A stretch of DNA of 64,000 nucleotides, taken from the NCBI GenBank assembly GCA_903871875.1, contig CAIQIR010000058.1:178148-242147 (forward strand). The letters run 5' to 3'. Below the pieces are notes generated by a model. The model did not search any database and was not told where the DNA came from. It was given only the letters and a program-made list of their open reading frames with translations. Both the position numbers and the translations under genes were made by a program. Numbering within the stretch: position 1 is the stretch's first letter; each line of letters starts with the position of its first letter. Positions 44,591-53,792 of the stretch are shown here, piece by piece. Origin of the DNA: an uncultured Schlesneria sp. Its GTDB lineage: Bacteria; Planctomycetota; Planctomycetia; Planctomycetales; Planctomycetaceae.

Positions 44591-47014
44591 CTAGTCGTTG
44601 GCAGAATCCGCGGCGATCTTCGTATAGATTTCGCGAGCCTTGTCGTAGGCCTCTTTGGCGGCGGCGCGTTCTGTCTCGCGGATTGCGCGTTGTTTGGCAT
44701 TCCAGCAGACGTCGACGGCCTTTGCGCACCATTCAGCACTCGAACGACTGGCATGAATCGGCTTGCCGGCGATTTCCACAAAGACCGGATTCGTGTGACA
44801 CGACGGCAGAATTCGCAGGGCTACCCAGCTGGAATGTTTCAGGTCGACATCGAATTCCAATTTTTGAATCGAACCATCGGCGGGAATGGTTTTGGTGGCG
44901 ACGGCGATCCCGTTGACGATCAGTTCCACCGGCACCGTTCGCGTATCGGCGATGCGCGAACGTTCGAGGTGCCAATAAGGTTTATCGTCCAGCCGTTTGG
45001 CTCGGATTGCTTCGGTCTGGGGCGTGGGCTTACCGGCCAGCAGCGCGGCGGCGTCACAGGTGACGTGTACCTTGCCGGGCGCTTTCAGGTCCAGTTGGCT
45101 GGCCTTCTTCGCTGCGCCAGTTGTCCCCGCCTCGAATCCGTTCACCGCGAAATCGAACAGGTGACTCAGGCCGTCGCCGCAGTAACTGCGGCCGTCCTTC
45201 AGGCCTTGAACCCATTCGTCGTAGTCAACCGGCTTGTCGGCAGGCAGTTTGACGTAGATCCGACCGAGCCCCACTTTGTCGCCGTAGATGCAAGGGAAAT
45301 CGGTCTCGCCACTGATGCGGGTTCGCATGCCGCAGTTCAGGGTGTGATACCAGATATTGAGTTCCCAAATGGGAGGCGTATCGACGGCCGAGATGAAGTC
45401 GCAGGCACCGTGTGCGGTTGTCACAATGAATTCGTTGGCACCGATCCCGTCGAAACGGGGCATCGCCAGGTCAGGCAGTTTGTCAGCCGCTTTGCCCTGC
45501 CAGCCGGTGCCGGCCCCTCCCCAGGGCTTGTCGGCGAATTTGCGTGAGCCGTCAGGCATGACATCGGGCAAAGCCAGCCCCCAACCGCTGTGACTGTAGC
45601 CGACAACACCCCCCTGCTTTTGTCCCCATTCGAGTACCGGCTGAGTCCAACTGGGCCAATCTTCCAGTAGCGTCGTGCCGGGATAATCATCTTCGATCAA
45701 TTTCAGCAGGCACAAATGTCCCGCGTGCGACGAAGGAAAGCCGGAGACTTCGACGTCGTAACGCATCAGGTAGTTGGGCCGGGACAGGGCCGACGTCTTC
45801 CCTTCGAAGTAGCGCTTCTGTGTGTACCAGCACGGACCCCATGACAAGACGCAGCCGACATTCAGGTCTTCACCCAGAATATGCCGCAGCATGTCGCTTG
45901 GCGTGACCCCTTCAGTGGGGCTGTCGTAGTGAGCACATCCGGCGGCGTGAACGTGGTGATCACCGGAAAACCAGCCTCGCGTGGCCGCGTGGATCCAGCG
46001 ACGCAATTGGAAATCCTGTCGCTGGCTGACTCCGTCGGCCGTCACTTTGAAGGAGTGGGTATCGACCTGGTATTCGGGACCACGTTGAATCACGGCGGTA
46101 TAGTCGCCCGGCGGCAAAATCACCGATTCACCATCGGCTCGATATATTTGCTGATGAAAAAAGAAGTCCGGAGCCAATCGCCGCGCTGGGTTCGGATAGA
46201 CCCGACCGAACGCATCGCGAATTGTCAGAGCGGCCGTGGTGGGCGTGCCATCGAAGTCCTTGATTCCCAAGACGACTTCCACGGCCAGCGCGCAATTGAA
46301 GAGCAATGGGACCGTATTACGAAACCCCAGATCCTGCGTTCCCTGGCCCACATGAAAGCCCAGCATCGCTTCGCGTCGGCCGACGTCACGGCTGTAAAGT
46401 TGAATGATGCGGTACTCGAGTTCCAGGCCTGACAGTCCCGCTTTCAGCGGCTGCTTGTCGAACATGTCGGCGTCGAGAAAACGATTCGGCACGTCGGAAG
46501 GCTGCACCAGCTGTTCGTCGGTCATCGGCTTTTCGCGAGCCTTTTTTCCGCGCTGATAGACGGGCAACAGATTAGGGCTTTCCGGGACGAGTGTCGCAGT
46601 GACACCGGCTTCGTTATGGACCTTGATCAGAAATGTCCGCCATCCCTGTTGAATGAGTTCCTTCTTGGCAGGGCCTTCGAGGACCGACACACGGCTTTCG
46701 GGGTTGATGCTCACTGCCACCAGACATCGGGGATCGAGAATCTTTTCGACCGCTTCGGTGCAGTCTGCCGGATCCGATAGCTTCAGGGCGGCGTCCAGTT
46801 TCGCGCGACTCTCGGGGTCCAGGGGCGATCCGACCAGCTCCAGTGCCTCGATCAATCGCCCGGTTGCGGCGACCAGCGGCTGCTGTTCAACCCGGCCCAC
46901 TTTCGGCCATTTCCCTTCGGCTGAAAACAGTAGACCACCGCTGCCCAACCAGACAAATAGCGAACAGAGACTACAGCGAACAATCAGTACAGGACAACAA
47001 GTGATATCGCGCAT
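44591..47014 (-). CDS. CehA/McbA-family metallohydrolase, secreted
   Basis: 807 residues from ATG 47014, after GGAAAGG. A hydrophobic N-terminal segment (about 8-31) is a signal peptide or anchor. Residues 40-340 are a helical then beta-rich region of unknown kind. At 347-362 GWFSGDHHVHAAGCAHY (HxH at 354-356) begins a PHP-like metal-dependent hydrolase domain, continuing with LNVGCVLSWGP, GVVGYSHSGWG and FDGIGANEF. The CehA/McbA group includes carbaryl hydrolases and many uncharacterised planctomycete proteins. After about 640 come a beta-sandwich and a short helical tail. Its place before a sugar kinase suggests work on a glycoside or ester at the cell surface (inference). Confidence 0.82.
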   Translation of the reverse strand: MRDITCCPVLIVRCSLCSLFVWLGSGGLLFSAEGKWPKVGRVEQQPLVAATGRLIEALELVGSPLDPESRAKLDAALKLSDPADCTEAVEKILDPRCLVAVSINPESRVSVLEGPAKKELIQQGWRTFLIKVHNEAGVTATLVPESPNLLPVYQRGKKAREKPMTDEQLVQPSDVPNRFLDADMFDKQPLKAGLSGLELEYRIIQLYSRDVGRREAMLGFHVGQGTQDLGFRNTVPLLFNCALAVEVVLGIKDFDGTPTTAALTIRDAFGRVYPNPARRLAPDFFFHQQIYRADGESVILPPGDYTAVIQRGPEYQVDTHSFKVTADGVSQRQDFQLRRWIHAATRGWFSGDHHVHAAGCAHYDSPTEGVTPSDMLRHILGEDLNVGCVLSWGPCWYTQKRYFEGKTSALSRPNYLMRYDVEVSGFPSSHAGHLCLLKLIEDDYPGTTLLEDWPSWTQPVLEWGQKQGGVVGYSHSGWGLALPDVMPDGSRKFADKPWGGAGTGWQGKAADKLPDLAMPRFDGIGANEFIVTTAHGACDFISAVDTPPIWELNIWYHTLNCGMRTRISGETDFPCIYGDKVGLGRIYVKLPADKPVDYDEWVQGLKDGRSYCGDGLSHLFDFAVNGFEAGTTGAAKKASQLDLKAPGKVHVTCDAAALLAGKPTPQTEAIRAKRLDDKPYWHLERSRIADTRTVPVELIVNGIAVATKTIPADGSIQKLEFDVDLKHSSWVALRILPSCHTNPVFVEIAGKPIHASRSSAEWCAKAVDVCWNAKQRAIRETERAAAKEAYDKAREIYTKIAADSAND

Positions 47015-47129
47015 GACGACCTTTCCAAACTCAGAATCTTCGCGTTCCACCGCAGCACGCATCATGGAACTCTGATAGGAAAGAGTCAATCCGCCGGCTC
47101 TTTTCACCGGCTTTGCACGACGAGCGGTA

Positions 47130-48854
47130 TTATTGTCCGGCCGCCCAGCCGCTTCGTCTCGGATCGACGACACCCGTTCGCCGACCGGTGGCCGGGGATA
47201 CGGCAATCGAGTGCGCGTCGCCCTGCGTCGTGGGATTGGCTTCGATCGTGTGACCCAAGGCCCGCAGTTCGGTGACAGCCTCGGGATACTTGTCGAGCAG
47301 ACTTTGTTCCATTCGGGCGCGGTCTGGCATCCAGGCATGGTGCATACGTGGTGCATCGACCGCCTCGCGCAGGGGCATCTCGAATTCCAGGACGTTCATG
47401 ACCGTGCAAAACAGGGTGTTGATAATCGTGCGGCCACCGGGGCTGCCGGTGACCAAGACAACGCGACCGTCTTGCGAAACCACCACGGGGCACATCGAGC
47501 TGAGCATGCGCTTTCCCGGCGCGATCAGATTGGGCTTTGTTCCAATCAGGCCGGTGGCATCGGTCACGCCCGGCTTGGGATTGAAATCGCCCATCTCGTT
47601 ATTGAGCAGAAATCCGGCTCCGCGAACCACGATTCGTGATCCAAAGTCCTGTTCCAGCGTGTAAGTATTCGACACGGCCATGCCGTCCTGGTCGATGACG
47701 CTGAAATGTGTCGTGTGGGAACTCTCGGTGGGACTCAGAATGTCCGCGCCCCAGGTGGCCGACGAAGTGGCGGCGATTGGCGAAATGGTCTCTTTCAATT
47801 TCCGGGCGTAGTCTTTGGTGGTCAGGTGCGTGGGGATCTGATTGAACGCCGGATCGCCCAGGTATCGGGCGCGGTCGCAGTACGCCCGCCGCATACACTC
47901 AATCATGACATGCAACGTGGCCGAGGACCAACGGCCCGAGCGCTGCAGTTCGAAATGTTCGGCCGTATTCAGCATCTGGATCAGGGCGGTTCCCCCCGAA
48001 CTGGGCGGCGGGACAGCGAAGACATCCAGACCGCGATAGGCGCCGCGCAAGGCGGGACGCTCGTAGGCGCGATAGGCGGCCAGATCGGCGGTGGTGATCA
48101 GTCCCCCGCCCCGTTTCATTTCCGTTTCCACGGCGGCGGCGGTTCGTCCCTGGTAGAAGCCGTCATCGCCGCCCACGGCGATCAAGCGGAGCGTTTCCGC
48201 CAGCTCGGGCTGGGTCAAACGATCACCGGTTTTCCAAGCTTGCCGGCCCTGATCCTGGCCGAAGACGCGTAACAACTCTTCGTTGTCGCGGCAGGTTTCA
48301 ATGACGCCATTTAATGATTTGGCCAGTTCTTCGCTGACCAAAAAGCCTTCGCGGGCGAGCACCACTGCGGGCTGCACGAGTGCTTCCCACGCCAGACGCC
48401 CATAGCGTTGATGAGCCAACTTCAGGCCGCGAACGGTTCCGGGGACACCGACCAGTCGATATTCCGATTCGCCATTCACAAACATATCGACCGTGGCCGC
48501 GGCCGGGGCCTGCTCGCGGTAATCGATCACCGATGGCGGTTGTCCGTCGACCGGATGAACCAGCATGAAGCCGCCGCCACCGATGTTTCCCGCTTCGGGC
48601 CACGTTACGGCCAGAGCAAATCCGACAGCTATCGCTGCGTCAACGGCGTTACCGCCCGCATCGAGGATTTGTCGGCCGACCTCTGAAGCGGGACGCGACA
48701 CCGACACGACCATCCCCCGAGTTGTCTCGGCAGTCAGACCCTGCCCCTGCATTGGTAAATCCTCTCCAAGGGCAGCGGAAGGGAAAACGGCGATCGAGAT
48801 AGCCACCCCAATCGCCGTTAGTCCCAAGATGTCTTGTCGAAAACCCCGTCTCAC
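47130..48854 (-). CDS. ggt: Gamma-glutamyltransferase / glutathione hydrolase
   Basis: 574 residues. A signal peptide (about 1-30) directs it to the periplasm. The Ntn-hydrolase precursor is split by autocleavage before Thr381 in SSHTTHFSVID, which becomes the nucleophile of the small subunit. Other family marks are GGNAVDAAIAVGFALAVTWPE, GNIGGGGFMLVH, YREQAP and SSMCPVVV, and GSPGGRTIINTL near the substrate pocket. The enzyme hydrolyses gamma-glutamyl bonds, as in glutathione, or transfers the glutamyl group. It begins 25 bases after the stop of the large esterase gene, and the metallohydrolase follows after 115 bases, so one operon is likely. Confidence 0.93.
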   Translation of the reverse strand: MRRGFRQDILGLTAIGVAISIAVFPSAALGEDLPMQGQGLTAETTRGMVVSVSRPASEVGRQILDAGGNAVDAAIAVGFALAVTWPEAGNIGGGGFMLVHPVDGQPPSVIDYREQAPAAATVDMFVNGESEYRLVGVPGTVRGLKLAHQRYGRLAWEALVQPAVVLAREGFLVSEELAKSLNGVIETCRDNEELLRVFGQDQGRQAWKTGDRLTQPELAETLRLIAVGGDDGFYQGRTAAAVETEMKRGGGLITTADLAAYRAYERPALRGAYRGLDVFAVPPPSSGGTALIQMLNTAEHFELQRSGRWSSATLHVMIECMRRAYCDRARYLGDPAFNQIPTHLTTKDYARKLKETISPIAATSSATWGADILSPTESSHTTHFSVIDQDGMAVSNTYTLEQDFGSRIVVRGAGFLLNNEMGDFNPKPGVTDATGLIGTKPNLIAPGKRMLSSMCPVVVSQDGRVVLVTGSPGGRTIINTLFCTVMNVLEFEMPLREAVDAPRMHHAWMPDRARMEQSLLDKYPEAVTELRALGHTIEANPTTQGDAHSIAVSPATGRRTGVVDPRRSGWAAGQ

Positions 48855-48879
48855 GTTCGCTCCTCAAGAGAATCGAACT

Positions 48880-51477
48880 TTAGGGCCGTTTCGCGGCAAA
48901 CAGCCGCGGCGCCCCGCCGGTCACCGGAACACGAAACTCGGAGTGCGACCCTACCGGCAGTGTATACACTTCGGTGCCCGACGGCAGAGTCCGTCGATAA
49001 GTCAGCGGATAAGGGATTTCGAACTCGTGCGAGGCACCCGGTTTCAGCGTCAGAGGTTCACCCCAGGGACTGGTTGGCGCTTTGGTCTGATAGGTGAACG
49101 GTTCTTCGCTGAGATTCGTCAGCTTAATCCGGGCGAGATAATAGGAAACGTCGATCACGGGTGACTTCCACTGCAAGTCGGACATTCTGAGCTTCGAAAC
49201 TCCGACTGTCAGATCGGGGACATCGGCCGACGTGCCCTTCATGCCGGAGAAGTAGGCCGTCCAGGCGGCTTTGAATTGCTCTACGTAGCGATCGGCGTAC
49301 AACGTTGTGTTTTTAGCTTCGTACCCGTCAGCAAATTTTCCGCTCCCGGTCGCGTTCTCGGCCTGCAGCCATTCGAGAGTGACGACGCGTTGATCGTGCG
49401 CCGGCTTTTGCAGACTTGCTCGCATCTGTTCCGACAGGTTCAGCTCAAATGTGGCACAAGGCTGCCAGGCGACCTGATCCGAGTCTTTTTTGATTGCGAC
49501 GGTCACCTGCACCGACGGAAGCTCGAACTCCAGTGGTTTGGGCCCGTCGGTGGTGGCCGGCTTGGAGGGGTCGGTGACCGCCAGCGGACGTTGAATACTG
49601 AGGGTGGATCGGACTTGTAACTTGTCGCCAAATTGAGCCAGATCGGGAATGATCTCGAGGAGGGCCGCCCGATCTGCCAGTTTTCCGAACAGCGGTTCAG
49701 GAATGTCATGCAGATCCAATTTCGCTTGATGATTTTCCACAAACAGGTCCGTGATCGGCGTGAGGATCTTCGGCTCGACCAGCACATGCATGGCTTGGTC
49801 GGTCGGCAGATCGGTCAGTGAGATTGTGGAGGACGAATCTCGCTTCAGGGGTTTGGTCTCGCCAAACGGATCGATACTGGCCACCGTCAATCCGACGATC
49901 AGCGAAATCCCGTTCTCATCGGCCGAGATCTGTTCGGGCCAGGCTTGGAATCGCGGTGGATAGACCGGCAGCGGCCAGAGTTTCGAGACAGTCGAACCGG
50001 ATTGTGACACCGTCGATTGCGAATCGGGCAGCGTCAATACCTTCTCAATCTCTTGTACGATCCGCGGGGCGATGGCAATGACTTCGCGTTCGATGCGGCC
50101 TTTTGCTCCGTACAGACCGCTCGTCAATCCGCTGACCACGGCATCTTCGGTCATGCCGAAGCCTTGGACGCTGACACCGGCGGGTTGCGAGACGGACCAG
50201 TTGTCATTGGGAATCTGAAAGCCTGCTCCCACCAGTTTCAAGCGAATTCGGCGGTCAGCGACGATTGGCGTCAGTTCGAGATTGAACCAGACGGGATACC
50301 GCTGACCGATGCGAATCGCGATCGGACCGGCCTGGGCCGAGTGGCGTTCGCCGTTGACCGATGTTCCGCCGATGGTCAGGGTCACATTGCGGATTCCCAG
50401 TTGAACCAACAGCCGGTCCTTGCCCGAGCCTTTCGCGACAACTCGTTCTAGTTGCCCGTTGTAAGAAATGCCCGAGAATCGAATGGCGAACTGTCGACCC
50501 GACGCCACGGTGCTATCGAACATGTCGTTCAGCCGTCCGCTCAACAGATCTGGCGAAACCGTTTGTGGGATCGCATAAGAAATCGCATCCAGTACTTCAT
50601 TTCCCAGTCGCAGGCCGGCAGCTTGAGAAATCTCCACGGCAGGGACGAAGGGAACCTTGATCGCGTCGACTGCTTTGACGGTGGCCGTGCCCAATTCGGT
50701 GGGGGCCTTCTGCGGATTCAACATCCACGCCATTACCGCGTCGTTACCATACACGTCGGCACAAATGTCGTGGGGACTTTCCGGCAATTCCGTGTAAGTG
50801 GCCGTTCCCCCGGCAGCCTTCAACGCGTCGGCCATCTTGCGACCCTCGTCGGCTTTGACGAGGGTGTCCTTGGCACCATTGAACGCCCAGACAGGAACGT
50901 CTTTGAGCGCCGCGATTTCGGCGGGATCGCCTCCCCCTGACAGCGGCAGCACGGCTGACCAGCGACCAGGTTCGGCGACGCCCAGACTGAAGGCTCCATA
51001 ACCGCCCATCGACCAACCGGTCAGGACAACGCGTTTCTCATCGAAATTGTAATGCTTGCGAGCATCATCCAGGATCTTCAGGGCGCGTTGTCCGTCGGGT
51101 TGATCGCCGTTCCAGGACTTGAGAATGCGACCTTCGGATGATTCACATTGAGGGAACACCACCAGGAATGGAAATGTCCGAACCCGGGCCTGCACGAACG
51201 GAGCCAGCCCGGCCGTCAATTGCAGCCGATTGTCCTTGCCGCGTTCACCTGCTCCATGGAGAAACAGAATGGCAGGTGACGCTTTGTCCGCCCGATAATC
51301 TGTCGGTACGAACACGAGGTATTTGTGATCCCCAGCGTCATCGTGGAAGACGCGGTCGTAGAAGCGACCGGTCGGGTCTGGCGTCTGGGCCATGGCGTTC
51401 GCCGAGGGGGCGATGATGGCCAGGCAAAAAATCAGTGTTTGGACCACGAGCGTTCGGTGTTTATTGGTGATCATCAT
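48880..51477 (-). CDS. Secreted PHB-depolymerase/esterase-like enzyme with long C-terminal region
   Basis: 865 residues from ATG 51477, six bases after AAGGAG. A signal peptide spans about 1-30. The first 260 residues form an alpha/beta hydrolase of the esterase D / LpqC type: FLHGAGERG at 72-80, nucleophile Ser156 in GWSMGGYGAF, Asp204 in GAKDTLV, and His236 in SPHD. From about 265 to the end (600 residues) no domain is known to me: KVPFVPAVEISQAAGLRLGN begins a segment with beta-rich, hydrophobic repeats and WPLPVYPPRFQAWPEQI around 530. This region may form a beta-rich binding module or a surface anchor. First gene of the probable four-gene operon with ggt, the CehA/McbA gene and the FGGY kinase. 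Confidence 0.78.
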   Translation of the reverse strand: MMITNKHRTLVVQTLIFCLAIIAPSANAMAQTPDPTGRFYDRVFHDDAGDHKYLVFVPTDYRADKASPAILFLHGAGERGKDNRLQLTAGLAPFVQARVRTFPFLVVFPQCESSEGRILKSWNGDQPDGQRALKILDDARKHYNFDEKRVVLTGWSMGGYGAFSLGVAEPGRWSAVLPLSGGGDPAEIAALKDVPVWAFNGAKDTLVKADEGRKMADALKAAGGTATYTELPESPHDICADVYGNDAVMAWMLNPQKAPTELGTATVKAVDAIKVPFVPAVEISQAAGLRLGNEVLDAISYAIPQTVSPDLLSGRLNDMFDSTVASGRQFAIRFSGISYNGQLERVVAKGSGKDRLLVQLGIRNVTLTIGGTSVNGERHSAQAGPIAIRIGQRYPVWFNLELTPIVADRRIRLKLVGAGFQIPNDNWSVSQPAGVSVQGFGMTEDAVVSGLTSGLYGAKGRIEREVIAIAPRIVQEIEKVLTLPDSQSTVSQSGSTVSKLWPLPVYPPRFQAWPEQISADENGISLIVGLTVASIDPFGETKPLKRDSSSTISLTDLPTDQAMHVLVEPKILTPITDLFVENHQAKLDLHDIPEPLFGKLADRAALLEIIPDLAQFGDKLQVRSTLSIQRPLAVTDPSKPATTDGPKPLEFELPSVQVTVAIKKDSDQVAWQPCATFELNLSEQMRASLQKPAHDQRVVTLEWLQAENATGSGKFADGYEAKNTTLYADRYVEQFKAAWTAYFSGMKGTSADVPDLTVGVSKLRMSDLQWKSPVIDVSYYLARIKLTNLSEEPFTYQTKAPTSPWGEPLTLKPGASHEFEIPYPLTYRRTLPSGTEVYTLPVGSHSEFRVPVTGGAPRLFAAKRP

Positions 51478-51949
51478 GTCATTCTCCTTCACGTTGAGCG
51501 GCCGCGACGTCGCTGTCACAAATCCTTGGCGGCCGGGATGCGATTGGCGTCGATTTCATTCACTGGACTGACGAGAAGTCGACGCCACGCTGGATCGTAG
51601 GCGCGGAAGCCTGCCATTCCACCATGGAAGGCTCAATCCGCACCGACAGAGCGCCCTGCGACAGCAGTAGTACCAGTTTCCAGTACCGGTCGGGAAGGAT
51701 CAGTGGGGTTCGTGATCCGTTGTCCCGCGATCAGGCTCTTCGATCGGCTTGACAATTCGCGTAAAATCTTGTGTGAATTCAACATCGGCCAAATCTGCGA
51801 CTTCATCCCGCGTTGTTCGGTTAGCAATCCCTATATTCGACTCAACCGGCAGAGTCGCCGCAACCGATACACTCGAATAAGGTGCGACGTCGCGCGTGCC
51901 GGGCATTTCCGTTTTCGCTCGAACTGCTGGTCTCAACGGATAACAAACG
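51478..51949. other. Divergent intergenic region, esterase / fliF
   Basis: About 470 bases between divergent starts. I found no supported gene or hairpin; short open frames on both strands lack ribosome sites. The fliF start itself has no strong Shine-Dalgarno sequence. Confidence 0.45.
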
Positions 51950-53503
51950 ATGTTGGCACAATTCCGGCAATTCTGGACAAATCTGAGTACGACTGCGAAG
52001 GCGGTCTATGGCGGAACGGCAGCCGTGCTGTTGGCGCTGGTGGGCGGAGTGGGGTTTTGGTCATCGCAAACACAGTATTCAGTGCTACTTGCGAAGCTTC
52101 CCACCGAGGAAGCCGCAGCGATTGTCCAGAAGCTGGACGCCGATCGCGTCAGCTACAAACTGAGCGATGACGGAACGACAATTCTCGTCCCCACCGAAAA
52201 AGTTCCCAAATTGAGAATGAGCCTGGCTTCCTCGGGCCTGTTGCAGGGGGCCGGAAAGGGTTACGAACTCTTTGACACCATGTCGATGGGAGCCACTCCC
52301 TTCGTGCAAAACATGAACTTCGTTCGGGCAATCCAGGGCGAACTGGCTCGCACCATCATGCAACTGGAACCGGTGGCTCAGGCCCGGGTTCATATCGTAC
52401 AGCCCGAACCAACGCCCTTCGTCCGTGAAGAAAAGCCAGTGACCGCCAGCGTCGTGATCAAGACCAAGCCGGGTGCCACGCTGAGCCGCGCCGCGACCGC
52501 CGGAATCGTGCAACTGACGGCCGGCAGCGTCAAGGGTCTGAGCGCTGAAAATGTCACCGTGCTGGATTCCGACGGACGAGTCCTGTCCGAAAAACGAGAT
52601 CCTCGCGGCAACATGGCTTCAAATGACCAGCTGTCCTATCAGCGAGAAGTCGAATCACATCTGGCTGAGAACGCTCAGGAAATTCTCACGCGATTGCTAG
52701 GCCCCGGACGAGCCGTCGTGCGCGTCACGGCGGAAATGAGTTTCCGACATCTGAAAGAGACCAGCGAGAAATTCGATCCGGAAGGCGCGGTGGTGCTGCG
52801 TGAGTCCATTACCAAATCGAAAACGAATGCCGTACCCGACGCGCGCGGTGCCACGGGGGCCGTTTCCAATATTCCACCCGCCCCGGTGCCGCCAGTTCCG
52901 GCGGTTGTGATTCCCAACAAGAACGACGAAACGACCGAAAGCGAATATGCCGTTTCCAACGTGCATCGGTCGCAAGAAGAACAACAGGGTGTCATCGATC
53001 GCCTGACGGTGGCCGTGATGTTGATTCCGCCGAAGGGCGCGGACGATGATTCCGAAGATGTCATGGGGATCACGCCTGATGAAGTCCGTGATCTGGTGAA
53101 GACGGCGGTGGGATTCAAAAATGATCGCGACGAAATTCAGGTCAGCATCGGAAAAGCGCCGGGTGAAGCACCCGCCGAAGCAAAAGCCGTGACGGACAAC
53201 GCGGTGGCGGACCTTCCCTTTGGCATTGGTCGCGATTACGTCTCTGTTGTCCGAGCTTCTTCGCTGGGCATCGCCGGACTGATCGCGTTGGCCATGGTCG
53301 TCAAATTGCTGCGACGACGTCCGAAACCAGTGCCTCCGACCGTCAGTCCTGCCTACGCCGGAATGAATCCGAATGACGTTTCCGCCGACCTGACCGACTT
53401 GCACGCCGTCGCGGCGACCATCAAGGCCTGGCTGGAAGAGCCATCCGTGATTCGATTCGAAAAGTCATCGGCCGCCAACGTGCCACAAGCCAAACCGGCG
53501 TAA
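51950..53503 (+). CDS. fliF: Flagellar M-ring protein FliF (orphan)
   Basis: 517 residues with the FliF plan: a first membrane helix at about 16-38, the YscJ/FliF ring-building domain (YSVLLAKLPTEEAAAIVQKL, then GKGYELFDTMSMGATPFVQN and LEPVAQARVHIVQPE), the second ring domain with VTVLDSDGRVLSEK, a Pro/Val linker around 305-330, a second helix at 436-454 (ASSLGIAGLIALAMVVKLL) and a short cytoplasmic end. FliG-binding sequence in E. coli lies in the last 40 residues; here VAATIKAWLEE has the same look. It would form the MS-ring in the inner membrane. No other flagellar gene is within about 10 kb on either side. Confidence 0.9.
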   Translation: MLAQFRQFWTNLSTTAKAVYGGTAAVLLALVGGVGFWSSQTQYSVLLAKLPTEEAAAIVQKLDADRVSYKLSDDGTTILVPTEKVPKLRMSLASSGLLQGAGKGYELFDTMSMGATPFVQNMNFVRAIQGELARTIMQLEPVAQARVHIVQPEPTPFVREEKPVTASVVIKTKPGATLSRAATAGIVQLTAGSVKGLSAENVTVLDSDGRVLSEKRDPRGNMASNDQLSYQREVESHLAENAQEILTRLLGPGRAVVRVTAEMSFRHLKETSEKFDPEGAVVLRESITKSKTNAVPDARGATGAVSNIPPAPVPPVPAVVIPNKNDETTESEYAVSNVHRSQEEQQGVIDRLTVAVMLIPPKGADDDSEDVMGITPDEVRDLVKTAVGFKNDRDEIQVSIGKAPGEAPAEAKAVTDNAVADLPFGIGRDYVSVVRASSLGIAGLIALAMVVKLLRRRPKPVPPTVSPAYAGMNPNDVSADLTDLHAVAATIKAWLEEPSVIRFEKSSAANVPQAKPA

Positions 53504-53792
53504 TCACCGCGACGATCGCATTCGTGGTGACATTTTCGCTTTGCGATCGACAACAGTGGCTTCGCCGGTCGGGGTCACGATCTGGCGTGCGAGCACTTCG
53601 GCCTCGCTCATGATGTTCGCGATCAATCGCGATTCTGTGACATCTGTTCGACCTCATTCCCAGCTCAAAGGATCGTCATTCTCGACATTCTGACTTTGTT
53701 GCGAGATGATGGTTGACGGGCGGGAGCTGTTTGTGTCGTAATACGATTTCCGATGAGCGAATCGACAAAACCCGGTTCGAAGGTTGGTCAGC

